A stretch of 64,000 bases of DNA. It comes from Micromonospora sp. NBC_01796 (lineage in GTDB: Bacteria > Actinomycetota > Actinomycetes > Mycobacteriales > Micromonosporaceae). Every line of letters begins with the position of its first letter. The stretch's first letter is position 1. Below, in pieces: positions 8,772 through 20,229 of this stretch. The position numbers were made by a program, and so were the translations under genes. The DNA is taken from the NCBI RefSeq assembly GCF_035917455.1, contig NZ_CP109078.1, positions 5,564,001 through 5,628,000 of the forward strand. Direction: 5' to 3'. Below the pieces are notes generated by a model. The model had not been told where the DNA came from and searched no databases. It saw nothing but the letters and a program-made list of their open reading frames with translations.

Positions 8772-9413
8772 ATGCCGGCGTGGAAGGTGACGCAGCTGAG
8801 TCGGATCGCAGGAATGATCATTGCCGCGGGCGGGGGACGCCGGATCGGTGGCCCGGAGGCGTTGCTGCACCAGGGTGAGCGGCCACTGGTGAATCAGGTG
8901 TTCGACAGCGTGCGGGACGCCGGTTGCGACCCGGTCGTGGTCGTACTCGGGGCCGCAGCCGAGCAGGTACGGGCAACCGCCGACCTGTCCGAGGCGACGG
9001 TCGTGGTGAACCGGTCGTGGGGGACCGGGATCGGCTCCTCCATGCGGATGGGGCTGGACGCCCTCAGCGACCCGGACATCGAGGCCGTGGTGGTGGTGCC
9101 GGTGGACATGCCCGGCCTGACCAGCGCGGCGATCCGCCGGGTGACCGCGTTGCCGTACCCGGACGTGCTGGTCTGCGCCACCTACAGCGGGCTGCGCGGC
9201 TATCCGATGCTGTTCGGCCGGCGACACTGGGCCGGGATCGCGACGCTGGCCAACGCCGACGTCGGCGCCCGGCCGTACCTGCTCGCACACAAGCACCAGA
9301 TCGTCGACATCGCCTGCGACGCGATCGCCGACGGGAGCAGGGTGGACTCACCCGAGCTGATGGCGCACTGGGGGCTGACCGTACCGGTGCCGGCCCAGCG
9401 GGTCGCGGTCTGA
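8772..9413 (+). CDS. MobA/MocA-like nucleotidyltransferase
   Basis: NTP-transferase of the MobA-like group (NTP_transf_3). The N-terminal signature AGMIIAAGGGRRIGGPEALL matches the nucleotide-binding loop, followed by VVVLGAAAEQVR and VVVVPVDMPGL, where the Asp binds metal. Relatives include MocA, which attaches CMP to molybdopterin for xanthine-oxidase-type enzymes. A three-subunit molybdenum hydroxylase lies 9 kb downstream, so such a role is plausible. The start is uncertain: ATG 8772, GTG 8787 and ATG 8814 are all in frame and none has a well-spaced ribosome site. Length is about 213 residues. Confidence 0.8.
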   Translation: MPAWKVTQLSRIAGMIIAAGGGRRIGGPEALLHQGERPLVNQVFDSVRDAGCDPVVVVLGAAAEQVRATADLSEATVVVNRSWGTGIGSSMRMGLDALSDPDIEAVVVVPVDMPGLTSAAIRRVTALPYPDVLVCATYSGLRGYPMLFGRRHWAGIATLANADVGARPYLLAHKHQIVDIACDAIADGSRVDSPELMAHWGLTVPVPAQRVAV

Positions 9414-9423
9414 GCGTGAACAT

Positions 9424-9454
9424 CAACGGGCGGTCCGATCAGGACCGCCCGTTG
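9424..9454. terminator. bidirectional terminator hairpin
   Basis: Perfect 13-bp stem, CAACGGGCGGTCC at 9424-9436 and its complement at 9442-9454, with loop GATCA. It lies between two convergent genes ending at 9413 and 9481, so it can serve both. Confidence 0.85.
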
Positions 9455-9480
9455 GTGTAGCCGTTCCCGAGTCGGTCGGG

Positions 9481-10290
9481 TCAGATCTCGATGTTGAACC
9501 GGGACAGCACTCCCGGTGCCACCAGACCCGCCGCGGCCAGCAGCGAGACCACGGTGAACGCGATCCGCAGCACCTTCGTCTCGACCTTGCCGCCGACCTC
9601 CACCGCGATCTTGTTCGGGAGGCCGATCATCCACCACATCCGACGCTTGATCGGGATCGGCCAGAGAATCGGCACGCCCGCGCTGGTGATGAAGTCGCCC
9701 ATGATGTGGACGAAACAGCCGACCCCGACCGCCAGCCCGAGCATGGGATAACCACGGTCACCGGGCAGGTGCAGGAAGGTGAAGTACGCCGCCCCCGCCG
9801 ACACCAGGGTCACGATCACCCAGCCGGCCTTCTTGGCCCACTCGTCGAACAGGCCGCGCAGCGCCAGCCCGATCATGAAGAACAGGATCCCGATGACCGC
9901 CCACTTGCCGTACGCGGTGCACAGCGCGGTGGTGCCCCAGCCGATCAGGAAGGTGAAGGGCAGGGTGTGGGTCAGCGTGCGGTGCCCGTTCTTGCGATCG
10001 GGGTCCTTGCTCAGCTTCGTCGCGTGGTAGACGCCGAGTGAGATCTTCTCCATCACCTCGGCGAAGAAGAGCGAGACCACCCCGAAGGTACGGGCCACGG
10101 TCGCGCCACCCTGATTGCGGGTGACCTTGCCGGACATGTCGAGGTCCGGGAAGAGCGCCCCGCCGGCACAGACCGCGGTACCGACCGCGATCGCCAGCGG
10201 CGACTGCTCGTAGCCGGCGAACTGGTACAACCCCCAGGAACCGGCGAGCCAGACGGCAGCGCCGGACAGTGCATGGGACGGTCCCATCAT
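9481..10290 (-). CDS. membrane-bound metal-dependent hydrolase (YdjM/DUF457-like)
   Basis: A 269-residue polytopic protein of the LexA-binding, inner-membrane metal-dependent hydrolase group (YdjM/DUF457). Diagnostic pieces are the N-terminal MMGPSHALSGAAVWL with its conserved His, the cluster GALFPDLDMSGK, NGHRTLTHTLPF and VHIMGDFITSAGVPILWP; the His and Asp residues probably bind metal. ATG at 10290 has GGGGAGGA eight bases upstream, clearly better than the longer frame to 10359. It stands alone between convergent neighbours on the right side of a shared terminator. The physiological substrate of the family is unknown. Confidence 0.85.
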   Translation of the reverse strand: MMGPSHALSGAAVWLAGSWGLYQFAGYEQSPLAIAVGTAVCAGGALFPDLDMSGKVTRNQGGATVARTFGVVSLFFAEVMEKISLGVYHATKLSKDPDRKNGHRTLTHTLPFTFLIGWGTTALCTAYGKWAVIGILFFMIGLALRGLFDEWAKKAGWVIVTLVSAGAAYFTFLHLPGDRGYPMLGLAVGVGCFVHIMGDFITSAGVPILWPIPIKRRMWWMIGLPNKIAVEVGGKVETKVLRIAFTVVSLLAAAGLVAPGVLSRFNIEI

Positions 10291-10440
10291 GTTGTGCGTC
10301 CTCCCCAGGATCACCCCACGTAGCGCGATCACTTTGCCAAACGCGACGCCTCCAGGCAATCACCGGGACCCTCCATTCCGGAGATGCGTCGGGATGCGGA
10401 CCCGGACCGGGTCCGACTTGACCGGCGGGGCCGCAACCGG

Positions 10441-12087
10441 CTATCGGGCCGGGCGGAAACTGAACCGCAGCATCGGCAGGTAGACCCGGTTGACCTGCCA
10501 GTCGAACTCGGACGTCAGCCAGGCGACGGTGTACGCCCGCGTTGCCGAGGTGTGGAAGAGCATCCGGTTGGTGTGCACCTGCCTGCCGGCCGCGTTGGTC
10601 CAGCGGCACTCCCACTCGGCACCGCCCTCGTGCAGGTCGAGCGGCCCGATGGTGACCAGGCTGTAACCGGGCAGTGCGCCCCGGTCGGTGAGCCGCGCCT
10701 CCTCCGCCCGCCAGTACGCCTGCGCGTCGGGCGTCGGATTCGTGGACGGATCCACACTGAGCACCCGTGGGCTGTCCGGATCCTGGAAGCAGACCGCCGC
10801 TCCGTCGGTGAAGACCCGCCAGCCGATCGGGGCGGCGATCCGGAACCCGGTCGGGTCGCTGTACCAGGTCCAGCCCGGCACCAGCGCGTACCGTTCACCG
10901 GCCGGTGGCGGGGCCTCGACGACCCGGGTGGTGGCGTCGGAGCGGGCGGAACAGGGGAACGCCGGTGCCGGTGGCGGTGCCGGCGGTCGGGGTGTCGGGT
11001 CCGTACCCGGCGCGGCGGCACCGGCCCGGTCCGTGTCCCGCTGGGCGTGCACGGTCAGCGCGGTACCCAGCGCGGCGAGCAGGACCAGGCCGACCGCGAC
11101 CGAGGTACCCGCCCGCCAACCGATCCGGCGGCGGGCGTCGGACAGGGTGGTGAAGGCGATGCTGGTGGCGGTCCCGGCGGGTGCGTCCACCGGCGGTACG
11201 GGTGCCGGCACGGGCGCGGGCGCGGCTTCGGGCCGGCGGGGGCGGGTGAAGGTGTGCCGCGGCGACTTCGGACCGGCGTCGGTGATCCGGCGCAGCAGCC
11301 GGTCGACCTCCGGTGCGCTGAGCCGCTGCCGGGGGTCGCGGCGGAGCAGTCCGTTGAGCACCGGGCGCAGTGGACCGGCCAGCCGGGTTCGGTCCGGTGG
11401 CGCCACCGCCAGCGCGGTCAGGGTCGCCATCGCGGTCGACCGGGCGTAGGGCGAGCGTCCCTCCACCGCGGCGTAGAGGGTGGCGCCCAGGGACCAGAGG
11501 TCGGCCTCGACGCTGGAGGTGCCCTCGGCGGCGCGCTCCGGTGCGACGTACTGGGGGGAGCCGAGCACGATGCCGGCCCGGGTCATCGCGCCGTCACCAC
11601 CGTCGACGGTGGCCAGTCCGAAGTCGGTGAGCACCACCCGGCCCTCGTCGGAGATGAGCACGTTGTGCGGCTTGACGTCGCGGTGCAGGACCCCGGCCTG
11701 GTGTGCGGCGCGCAACGCGGCCAGCACGTCCCGGCCGATCTGGGCGGTACGCAGCGGAGAGAACGGGCCGTCGGTCTGCAGCACCTCCTGTACCGACCGG
11801 GACGGGACGTACTCCATCACGATCCAGGGGGTGTCGCCGGTGTGGATCACGTCGTAGACGCGTACGACGTTGGGGTGGTTCAGCCGGGCGGCCGTACGTG
11901 CCTCCCGGAGCGTACGCAACCGCAGGTCGTCGCGTTCGGATTCGGTCATCCACTCGGGAGGCACGACCTCCTTGACCGCCACGTCCCGGTGCAGCATCTC
12001 GTCGCGGGCGAGCCAGACCCGGCCCATCCCGCCCCGGCCGACGGTGTGCAGCAGGCGGTAGCGCCCAGCGAGAAGCACCTGCTGCAC
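10441..12087 (-). CDS. membrane Ser/Thr protein kinase with extracellular domain
   Basis: PknB-type receptor kinase (548 residues). The cytoplasmic kinase domain (about 8-265) has GRGGMGRVW, the lysine motif VAVKEV, HRDVKPHNVLI, DFGLA and a YVAPERAAEG segment. A Pro/Ala-rich linker leads to one transmembrane helix near residues 325-350. The outside part of about 200 residues has a Pro-rich stretch and a compact domain with GWTWYSDPTGFRIAAPIGWRVF, and is not a PASTA repeat. GTG 12087 is preferred, since VQQVLLAGRYRLL begins the kinase fold; ATG 12147 has a GGAGG touching it, with no spacing. The ligand is unknown. Confidence 0.85.
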   Translation of the reverse strand: MQQVLLAGRYRLLHTVGRGGMGRVWLARDEMLHRDVAVKEVVPPEWMTESERDDLRLRTLREARTAARLNHPNVVRVYDVIHTGDTPWIVMEYVPSRSVQEVLQTDGPFSPLRTAQIGRDVLAALRAAHQAGVLHRDVKPHNVLISDEGRVVLTDFGLATVDGGDGAMTRAGIVLGSPQYVAPERAAEGTSSVEADLWSLGATLYAAVEGRSPYARSTAMATLTALAVAPPDRTRLAGPLRPVLNGLLRRDPRQRLSAPEVDRLLRRITDAGPKSPRHTFTRPRRPEAAPAPVPAPVPPVDAPAGTATSIAFTTLSDARRRIGWRAGTSVAVGLVLLAALGTALTVHAQRDTDRAGAAAPGTDPTPRPPAPPPAPAFPCSARSDATTRVVEAPPPAGERYALVPGWTWYSDPTGFRIAAPIGWRVFTDGAAVCFQDPDSPRVLSVDPSTNPTPDAQAYWRAEEARLTDRGALPGYSLVTIGPLDLHEGGAEWECRWTNAAGRQVHTNRMLFHTSATRAYTVAWLTSEFDWQVNRVYLPMLRFSFRPAR

Positions 12088-12213
12088 GTCTGATCCCCCA
12101 TCCGCCACCCGCCGTAAACGATAGCCAGCCTCGGGGTGGTTGGACATCCTCCGGATCAGTGAACCGGTCGTCCGTCGGGGGATTGTCGCTGGTGGAACGG
12201 GGTGCGTTCGGGG

Positions 12214-13536
12214 TCAGCAGGCGGCGGAGTCGAGGGCGAGCAGGTTCCCCTCCGGCACCACCATCCGCTGCGGGCGCCCGGCCGTCAGCCGGTTGCCGGT
12301 GGCACCGGCCTCGCGTACGGCGCTGGTGTAGGTGGCCGCGGTGCGGGCCGCGATCGCGGACCAGCCGTACCGTTCGGTGACCATGGTCCTGGCCCGGCGG
12401 GCCACCCGGCGGGCGAAGACCCCGTCGGCGAGCAGGGTGTCGACGGCACCGGCGAGCGCCTCCGGGTCGCTGTGCGGGAAGGTCACCCCGGTCACGCCCT
12501 GTTCGACGATCTCGGCGAGCCCGCCGGTGGCGGCGACGGCGAGCGGGGCGCCGGCCGCGGCGGCCTCCAGCGCGACCATGCCGAACGGCTCGTAGAGGCT
12601 GGGCACCACGGTCGCGTCGGTGGCGCCGAGGACCGCCGGCAACTGGCTCTCGTTCATGAAGCCGAGGAAGTTGACGGTCTGGTCGAGCCGGAGCCGGTCC
12701 GCCTCGTGCTGCAGCTCGTTGCGGTACGGACCGTCGCCGGCGATGACCAGGCGCAGTCCGGGGTGCCGGTCGCGCAGCCGGGGGATGGCGTGGACCAGGT
12801 GCTGGACGCCCTTCTCGTAGACCAGGCGGCCGGCGAAGGCGATCAGCGGACCGTCCCCGGCGAACTTGGCCCTGGCCGAGGCGACCGCCCTCGGCTTGGC
12901 GTGCCAGGCCCGGTCGTCGACCCCGTTGGGTACGACGTCGATCTGGGTGGTGGGGAGGTTGAAGAGGTTGTTGACCTGGTCGCGCATGTAGCCGGAGCAG
13001 GTGATGACGCGGCTGGATTCGTGGCTGAGCCACCATTCCATGGAGTGGATGGATTTGTTCATGTCGCCGGGGAGCCAGCCTTGGTGTCGGCCGGCTTCGG
13101 TGGCGTGGATGGTGGTGACGAGGGGGATGTCGAGGTGTTCTTTGAGGTTGATGGCGGTGTGGGCGACGAGCCAGTCGTGGGCGTGGATGACGTCGTAGCC
13201 GGTGCTGGTGTTGTTGGCGCGGAGGGCGGCGCGGGTGAGGGTGTGGTTGAAGGCCATGGTCCAGGCGAGGAGGGAGTCGGTGGCGAGGGGGAAGGTGACG
13301 GGGTCTTCGGGGGCGCGGATGATGCGGACGCCGTCGGCGTATTCCTCGTAGGGGGCGTTGTCGGCGTGGCGGGTGATGACGGTGACGTCGTGGCCGGCGG
13401 CGGCGAGGGCGACGGAGAGGGCGTGGACGTGTCGGCCGAGTCCGCCGACGAGGACGGGTGGGTATTCCCAGGACAGCATCAGAATCCGCTGCTTACGAGC
13501 CGACCGGATGTCTATTACCTCGGCGTTCGGTGACAT
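12214..13536 (-). CDS. GT4 glycosyltransferase, Rv3032-like alpha-glucan synthase
   Basis: Retaining GT4 glycosyltransferase of 440 residues. The N-terminal SWEYPPVLVGGLGRHVHAL closely recalls mycobacterial Rv3032, an alpha-1,4-glucosyltransferase for glycogen and methylglucose polysaccharide. The C-terminal half carries FAGRLVYEKGVQHLV and the nucleotide-sugar-binding PSLYEPFGMVALEAAAAG with the EX7E glutamates. ATG 13536 has GGAGGG seven bases upstream. Neighbours are a debranching-type enzyme and a GH63-like glucosidase, supporting a role in storage alpha-glucan metabolism. Codons in roughly residues 25-195 differ from the rest (CTC, GAA and CGC in place of CTG, GAG and CGG). UDP- or ADP-glucose preference cannot be told. 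Confidence 0.85.
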   Translation of the reverse strand: MSPNAEVIDIRSARKQRILMLSWEYPPVLVGGLGRHVHALSVALAAAGHDVTVITRHADNAPYEEYADGVRIIRAPEDPVTFPLATDSLLAWTMAFNHTLTRAALRANNTSTGYDVIHAHDWLVAHTAINLKEHLDIPLVTTIHATEAGRHQGWLPGDMNKSIHSMEWWLSHESSRVITCSGYMRDQVNNLFNLPTTQIDVVPNGVDDRAWHAKPRAVASARAKFAGDGPLIAFAGRLVYEKGVQHLVHAIPRLRDRHPGLRLVIAGDGPYRNELQHEADRLRLDQTVNFLGFMNESQLPAVLGATDATVVPSLYEPFGMVALEAAAAGAPLAVAATGGLAEIVEQGVTGVTFPHSDPEALAGAVDTLLADGVFARRVARRARTMVTERYGWSAIAARTAATYTSAVREAGATGNRLTAGRPQRMVVPEGNLLALDSAAC

Positions 13537-13822
13537 GGACCGGCCCTCCAAGTCTGTTTCGGCGCAGGCTCCAGCGGACACCTGAGCGGGTGCCGTGGCG
13601 CGTCCTTTTGGGTTGGCCCAATCCTGCCGGTACGGAGATAACCAGCGAAGACGCGGCCGTTGCGGTCATGTAACGGCGATCGGTCAGTTTTGTCCAGCGG
13701 GCCAATGAGGTTTTGCTCGACGGTATGAAATATGTGCGTCGGAACGTGGAAGATGCGCGTGAACCGGAAGTCGTGGGCGTGGCGATCGGATGACGCGGGT
13801 GTGAATTTGCCGGCCGTTCGCG

Positions 13823-15757
13823 TCAGTGCCGGCGGACCCGCAGCACCTCGGCCACCGACCAGGCCTGGAACGGGCAGCCGGTGGCGGTGTGCGGCGGGAG
13901 GCCGTCCGCCGTCTCACTGACCGAGCCTAGGCCAAATTCGGGCAAATGTGAATCTATGCCGATCAACGTATCGCCGGTTGGCATACCCGCCCGGCGGGCG
14001 GCGTCCACGTACGGGCCGATCAGCCAGGGCCAGACCGTGCCCTGGTGGTACGCCCCGTCCCGCTCGGCCGGGCCGCCCCGGTGCCGCCCGAGGAAGCCGG
14101 GACCGTCCGGGGCCAGGCTGCGCGGGCCGAGCGGGGTCAGCAGCGCCGCCCCGAGCAGCCGTACGGTCGCCGGGTCCGGGTCGAGCGGCGCGTACGGCAG
14201 CGACCAGGCCAGGAGTTGGTTGGGGCGGACCAGGTCGTCGTCGTGCAGGACGGCCCCGCCCAGCGGGTAGGTCGGTGCGGGTGCGTCGACCACGTCGTAG
14301 AGCCAGCCCGCCGGGGTCGGGAACCGCTCCCGGAACGAGGCCAGCGCCCGCTCGTGGGCCTGGGGCGCGGCACCCGGATCCTGCCCCACCAGGTTCGCCA
14401 GCTCGGTGACCGCGGCCAGCCCGTTGACCCAGAGGGCGTTCACCTCGACCGGCTTGCCCGCCCTGGGCGTCACCGGGATCCCGTACACCCGGGCGTCCAT
14501 CCAGGTCAGTGCCTCACCGGGGGCGCCCTGGGTGAGCAGACCGTCGACCGGGTCGGCGCCGATCCCGTACCGGGTGCCGGCGAGGTGACCGTCGACCACC
14601 GCGCGCAGGGCAGGCAGCAGCTCGTCGGCGAGATCGGTGTCCGAGGTCAGTTCCACGTGCCGGGCCACCGCGTGCAGGAACCAGAGCGTGGCGTCGGCGG
14701 TGTTGTACTCCACCCGACCGGTGTCGGCGGTGTTCGCCAACATGCCCTCGGACAGGGTCGCCGCGTACGACCGCAGCAGGTCGCGCCCCTCGTCGGCCCG
14801 CCCGGTGTGCAGGAACAGCCCCTCGTACGAGGTCATCGTGTCCCGCGACCAGGCACCGAACCACGGGTAACCGGCCACCACGTCCGGCCCGGTACGGGTC
14901 TGCACCACGAACGCGTCGGCGGCCAGGGCCAGGGTCGCGTCGACCGGGTCGGCCGGCTTGGCCGCCGCCACCACCCGACGGTTGCGCGCCCGCGCCTGCG
15001 CGACGATCTCCACCGCCGGTGGCGGCTGCTCGCCCAGGTCGTCGGCCCAGGCCAGCACCGACACCGTGTCGCCGGGGCCGAACAGCTCGGCGGAGAAGGT
15101 CCCGGCGTGCCACAGGTCCTCCTCCGGGTGCAGTCCCCGGACGGCCTCCTCGCGGTGGTGCACCCCGTGCCACCACTGACCGGTCGGCTGCCAGCCCGGC
15201 CCGGACAGCCGGTACGCCCCCTCGACGACCGCCCCGTCGGCGACCTGCTCGACCCGGGGCGCCGGCCCGTCCGCCCGCCGTTCGCCGTGCGCGTCGCGCC
15301 AGGTGCAGGCGGCGGCCAGGTTCAGCCGTACCGGCCCACCGGAGATCAGCCGGTGCACGACGGCGACGCAGGACCGCCCGTACGCCATGGCCAGCTCGCG
15401 TTCGATCACCAGGTCGCCGATCCGCCACCGCCAGCGCGGCAGCCCGTCGACCAGGTCGAAGCGTTCGAGCAGCTCGAAGCCGCGCGGGTCGACCACCCCG
15501 GAGTGCCACTCGTGGGTGGCCAGCCGGACCTGGGTGCCGGTCGGAAGGGTGATCGCCGCGTCCAGGCTGGCCAGGCCGAGCCGCCGGACGGCCGGGGTGT
15601 CCCCGGCGACCACCAGCAGCCCGTGGTAGCGGCGGGTACGCAACCCGCTGACCGTGCCCATGGCGTATCCGCCCCGACCGTCCGGTACCAGCCATTCGCG
15701 GCTGGCACCCGCGCTCAGTTGGCCACAGACCTGCGGACCGAAGCCGATCTCGATCAA
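13823..15757 (-). CDS. amylo-alpha-1,6-glucosidase / glycogen debranching enzyme-like
   Basis: A 644-residue protein of the archaeal/bacterial glycogen-debranching GDE group. The N-terminal domain shows REWLVPDGRGGYAMGTVSGLRTRRYHGLL, typical of the family. The C-terminal (alpha/alpha)6 domain carries GYPWFGAWSRDTMTSYEGLFL with the catalytic Asp region, TWMDARV, VEVNALWVNGL and YHQGTVWPWLIGPY. TTG at 15757 is chosen because GGGAGG sits four bases upstream and IEIGFGPQ fits the family N-terminus. It is divergent from the GH63-like gene, with 53 bases between the starts, so both are probably controlled from one short region. The likely role is removal of alpha-1,6 branches from glycogen. Confidence 0.9.
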   Translation of the reverse strand: MIEIGFGPQVCGQLSAGASREWLVPDGRGGYAMGTVSGLRTRRYHGLLVVAGDTPAVRRLGLASLDAAITLPTGTQVRLATHEWHSGVVDPRGFELLERFDLVDGLPRWRWRIGDLVIERELAMAYGRSCVAVVHRLISGGPVRLNLAAACTWRDAHGERRADGPAPRVEQVADGAVVEGAYRLSGPGWQPTGQWWHGVHHREEAVRGLHPEEDLWHAGTFSAELFGPGDTVSVLAWADDLGEQPPPAVEIVAQARARNRRVVAAAKPADPVDATLALAADAFVVQTRTGPDVVAGYPWFGAWSRDTMTSYEGLFLHTGRADEGRDLLRSYAATLSEGMLANTADTGRVEYNTADATLWFLHAVARHVELTSDTDLADELLPALRAVVDGHLAGTRYGIGADPVDGLLTQGAPGEALTWMDARVYGIPVTPRAGKPVEVNALWVNGLAAVTELANLVGQDPGAAPQAHERALASFRERFPTPAGWLYDVVDAPAPTYPLGGAVLHDDDLVRPNQLLAWSLPYAPLDPDPATVRLLGAALLTPLGPRSLAPDGPGFLGRHRGGPAERDGAYHQGTVWPWLIGPYVDAARRAGMPTGDTLIGIDSHLPEFGLGSVSETADGLPPHTATGCPFQAWSVAEVLRVRRH

Positions 15758-15810
15758 TCTTCCTCCCGATGCACGCCCCACGAGGGTGTCTGTAACACGC
15801 CCCAGGAACA
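15758..15810. promoter_or_regulatory. short divergent intergenic region
   Basis: Only 53 bases separate the debranching-enzyme start from the GH63-like start. The CCTCCC at 15762-15767 is the ribosome site of the leftward gene. The promoters must overlap neighbouring coding sequence or each other. No clear palindrome was seen. Confidence 0.4.
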
Positions 15811-18534
<2,724 letters not shown>

Positions 18535-18554
18535 CGAAGGACGCCGTCGGCGGC

Positions 18555-18587
18555 GAAGGGCACCTTCCGCACCGGAAGGTGCCCTTC
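18555..18587. terminator. terminator hairpin after the GH63-like gene
   Basis: Perfect 15-bp stem, GAAGGGCACCTTCCG at 18555-18569 and its complement at 18573-18587, with a three-base loop, 21 bases after the stop codon. No T tract. It may also belong to a dispersed GC-rich palindrome family. Confidence 0.75.
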
Positions 18588-18703
18588 CTGAGCGGTTCGG
18601 CCCGTCCTCGGCGGCCGGCACCGGTACATTCCCGGCAGGGCGTTCGTCGTCCGTGCGCCTCGTGGACACCACCCCCCGAGCAGCACGCGGAGGGGTCGTA
18701 TCC

Positions 18704-19240
18704 ATGACAGCCGGACATTCCCCGGGCGTCGAGGTGACGTTGCGGGTCAACGGGCAGGCGCGGCCGTTGCGCCTGGAGAGCCGGGTCACCCTGCTCGACG
18801 CGCTGCGCGAACACCTCGGCCTGACCGGTACGAAAAAGGGCTGCGACCAGGGCGCCTGCGGTGCCTGTACGGTCCTGCTCGACGGTGAGTCGGTGGTGTC
18901 CTGCCTGGTCCTCGCGGTCCAGTGCGACGGCCGGGAGGTGACCACCGTCGAGGGCCTCTCCTCCGACGGGCGGCTGCACCCGGTGCAGCAGGCGTTCGTC
19001 CGCCACGACGGGTTCCAGTGCGGGTACTGCACACCGGGGCAGATCATGTCGGCGATCGCGCTGCTCCGGGCGGGGCGGGCGGGTTCCGACGACGAGATCC
19101 GCGAGTTCATGAGCGGCAACCTGTGCCGGTGCGGGGCGTACCCGAACATCGTGGCGGCGATCCGGGACGTCGCCGCGCAGGGTGACCAGGTCGAGGTCGT
19201 CGGAGCCGGTCGGGCCACGGCGGGCGGTGACCGGTCATGA
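18704..19240 (+). CDS. molybdenum hydroxylase 2Fe-2S subunit (PaoA/YagT type)
   Basis: Small iron-sulfur subunit of a xanthine-oxidase-family enzyme (178 residues). The plant-type cluster is ligated by C-x4-C-x2-C in GCDQGACGACTVLLDG plus one further Cys in SVVSCLVLA; the second cluster uses QCGYCTPGQ and NLCRCGAYPNI. Unlike E. coli PaoA no twin-arginine signal is present, so the enzyme should be cytoplasmic. ATG 18704 has GGAGGGG well placed upstream. Its TGA overlaps the next ATG (ATGA at 19237-19240), so the three subunits are coupled. It passes electrons between the molybdenum centre and FAD. Confidence 0.92.
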   Translation: MTAGHSPGVEVTLRVNGQARPLRLESRVTLLDALREHLGLTGTKKGCDQGACGACTVLLDGESVVSCLVLAVQCDGREVTTVEGLSSDGRLHPVQQAFVRHDGFQCGYCTPGQIMSAIALLRAGRAGSDDEIREFMSGNLCRCGAYPNIVAAIRDVAAQGDQVEVVGAGRATAGGDRS

Positions 19241-20229
19241 CCCTCTTCGAGTACGTACGCCCCGACGACGTGACCGGCGCGGTCGACCTAGTCAGCGCCG
19301 ATCCGGGTGCCGCCTACCTGGCCGGTGGCACCACCCAGCTCGACCTGCTGCTCAAGGACGGTGTGATCCGGTCGGACCGCCTCGTCGACATCGGCCGGCT
19401 GCCGCTGCGGGGAATCACCCGCGACGGGGACACCCTCCGGGTGGGCGCGTTGACCACGATGGATGCCCTGGCCGCCGACCCGGTGGTGGCGCAACGGGTG
19501 CCGTTCGTCCGGGAGGCGCTGCTGGCGGGTGCCTCGCCGCAGTTGCGCAACATGGCGACGATCGGCGGCAACCTCCTGCAACGTACGCGCTGCCGGTACT
19601 TCCGGGACTCGGCGGTGGCGGCCTGCAACAAACGCGTACCGGGTTCGGGGTGTGCCGCGGTGACCGGGGTGGCGCGGATGCACGCGATCCTCGGGGCGAG
19701 CGAACGCTGCATCGCGCTGCACGCCTCCGACCTCTGCGTACCGCTGGTGGCGCTCGACGTGCAGGTGCACCTCCGGGGCACCGACGGGGAGCGGACCGTG
19801 CCGCTGACCGAGTTCTACCTGCCCGCGGGGGAGAGCCCGGAGATCGAGACCGTGCTCCGGCACGGTGAATTGATCACACGGGTGGATCTGCCGCTGCCGG
19901 CGCCCGGCACCCGCTCGGGCTACCTGAAGGTACGCGACCGGGCCTCGTACGAGTTCGCGCTCACCTCGGCCGCCGCGGCGCTCGTGGTCGACAACGGCGT
20001 GATCACGTCCGCCCGGTTGGCGCTCGGTGGCGTCGGGACGATCCCCTGGCGGGCCCGCGCGGCCGAGGCGGTCCTCACCGGGGCGCCCGCGAACGTCGAC
20101 ACCTTCCGCGCGGCGGCGGAGGCGGAGATCCGGGACCCGTTCACCGTGCCCGGCACCGAGTTCAAGGTCGAACTGGCCAAGCGGACCATCGTCCGGACCC
20201 TGCGTGACGTGTCCGGGGTGCGGTCGTGA
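19237..20229 (+). CDS. molybdenum hydroxylase FAD subunit (PaoB/YagS type)
   Basis: FAD-binding medium subunit (330 residues) of the same enzyme. FAD-contact motifs AGGTTQLDLL and NMATIGGNLLQRTRC are present. The insert CRYFRDSAVAACNKRVPGSG, which ends just before a further Cys, supplies the cysteines that in E. coli PaoB hold an extra 4Fe-4S cluster. Such a cluster sets aldehyde oxidoreductases of the PaoABC type apart from ordinary xanthine dehydrogenases. The C-terminal CO-dehydrogenase flavoprotein domain follows. Overlaps with both neighbours (ATGA and GTGA) show a three-gene operon. Confidence 0.92.
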   Translation: MTLFEYVRPDDVTGAVDLVSADPGAAYLAGGTTQLDLLLKDGVIRSDRLVDIGRLPLRGITRDGDTLRVGALTTMDALAADPVVAQRVPFVREALLAGASPQLRNMATIGGNLLQRTRCRYFRDSAVAACNKRVPGSGCAAVTGVARMHAILGASERCIALHASDLCVPLVALDVQVHLRGTDGERTVPLTEFYLPAGESPEIETVLRHGELITRVDLPLPAPGTRSGYLKVRDRASYEFALTSAAAALVVDNGVITSARLALGGVGTIPWRARAAEAVLTGAPANVDTFRAAAEAEIRDPFTVPGTEFKVELAKRTIVRTLRDVSGVRS

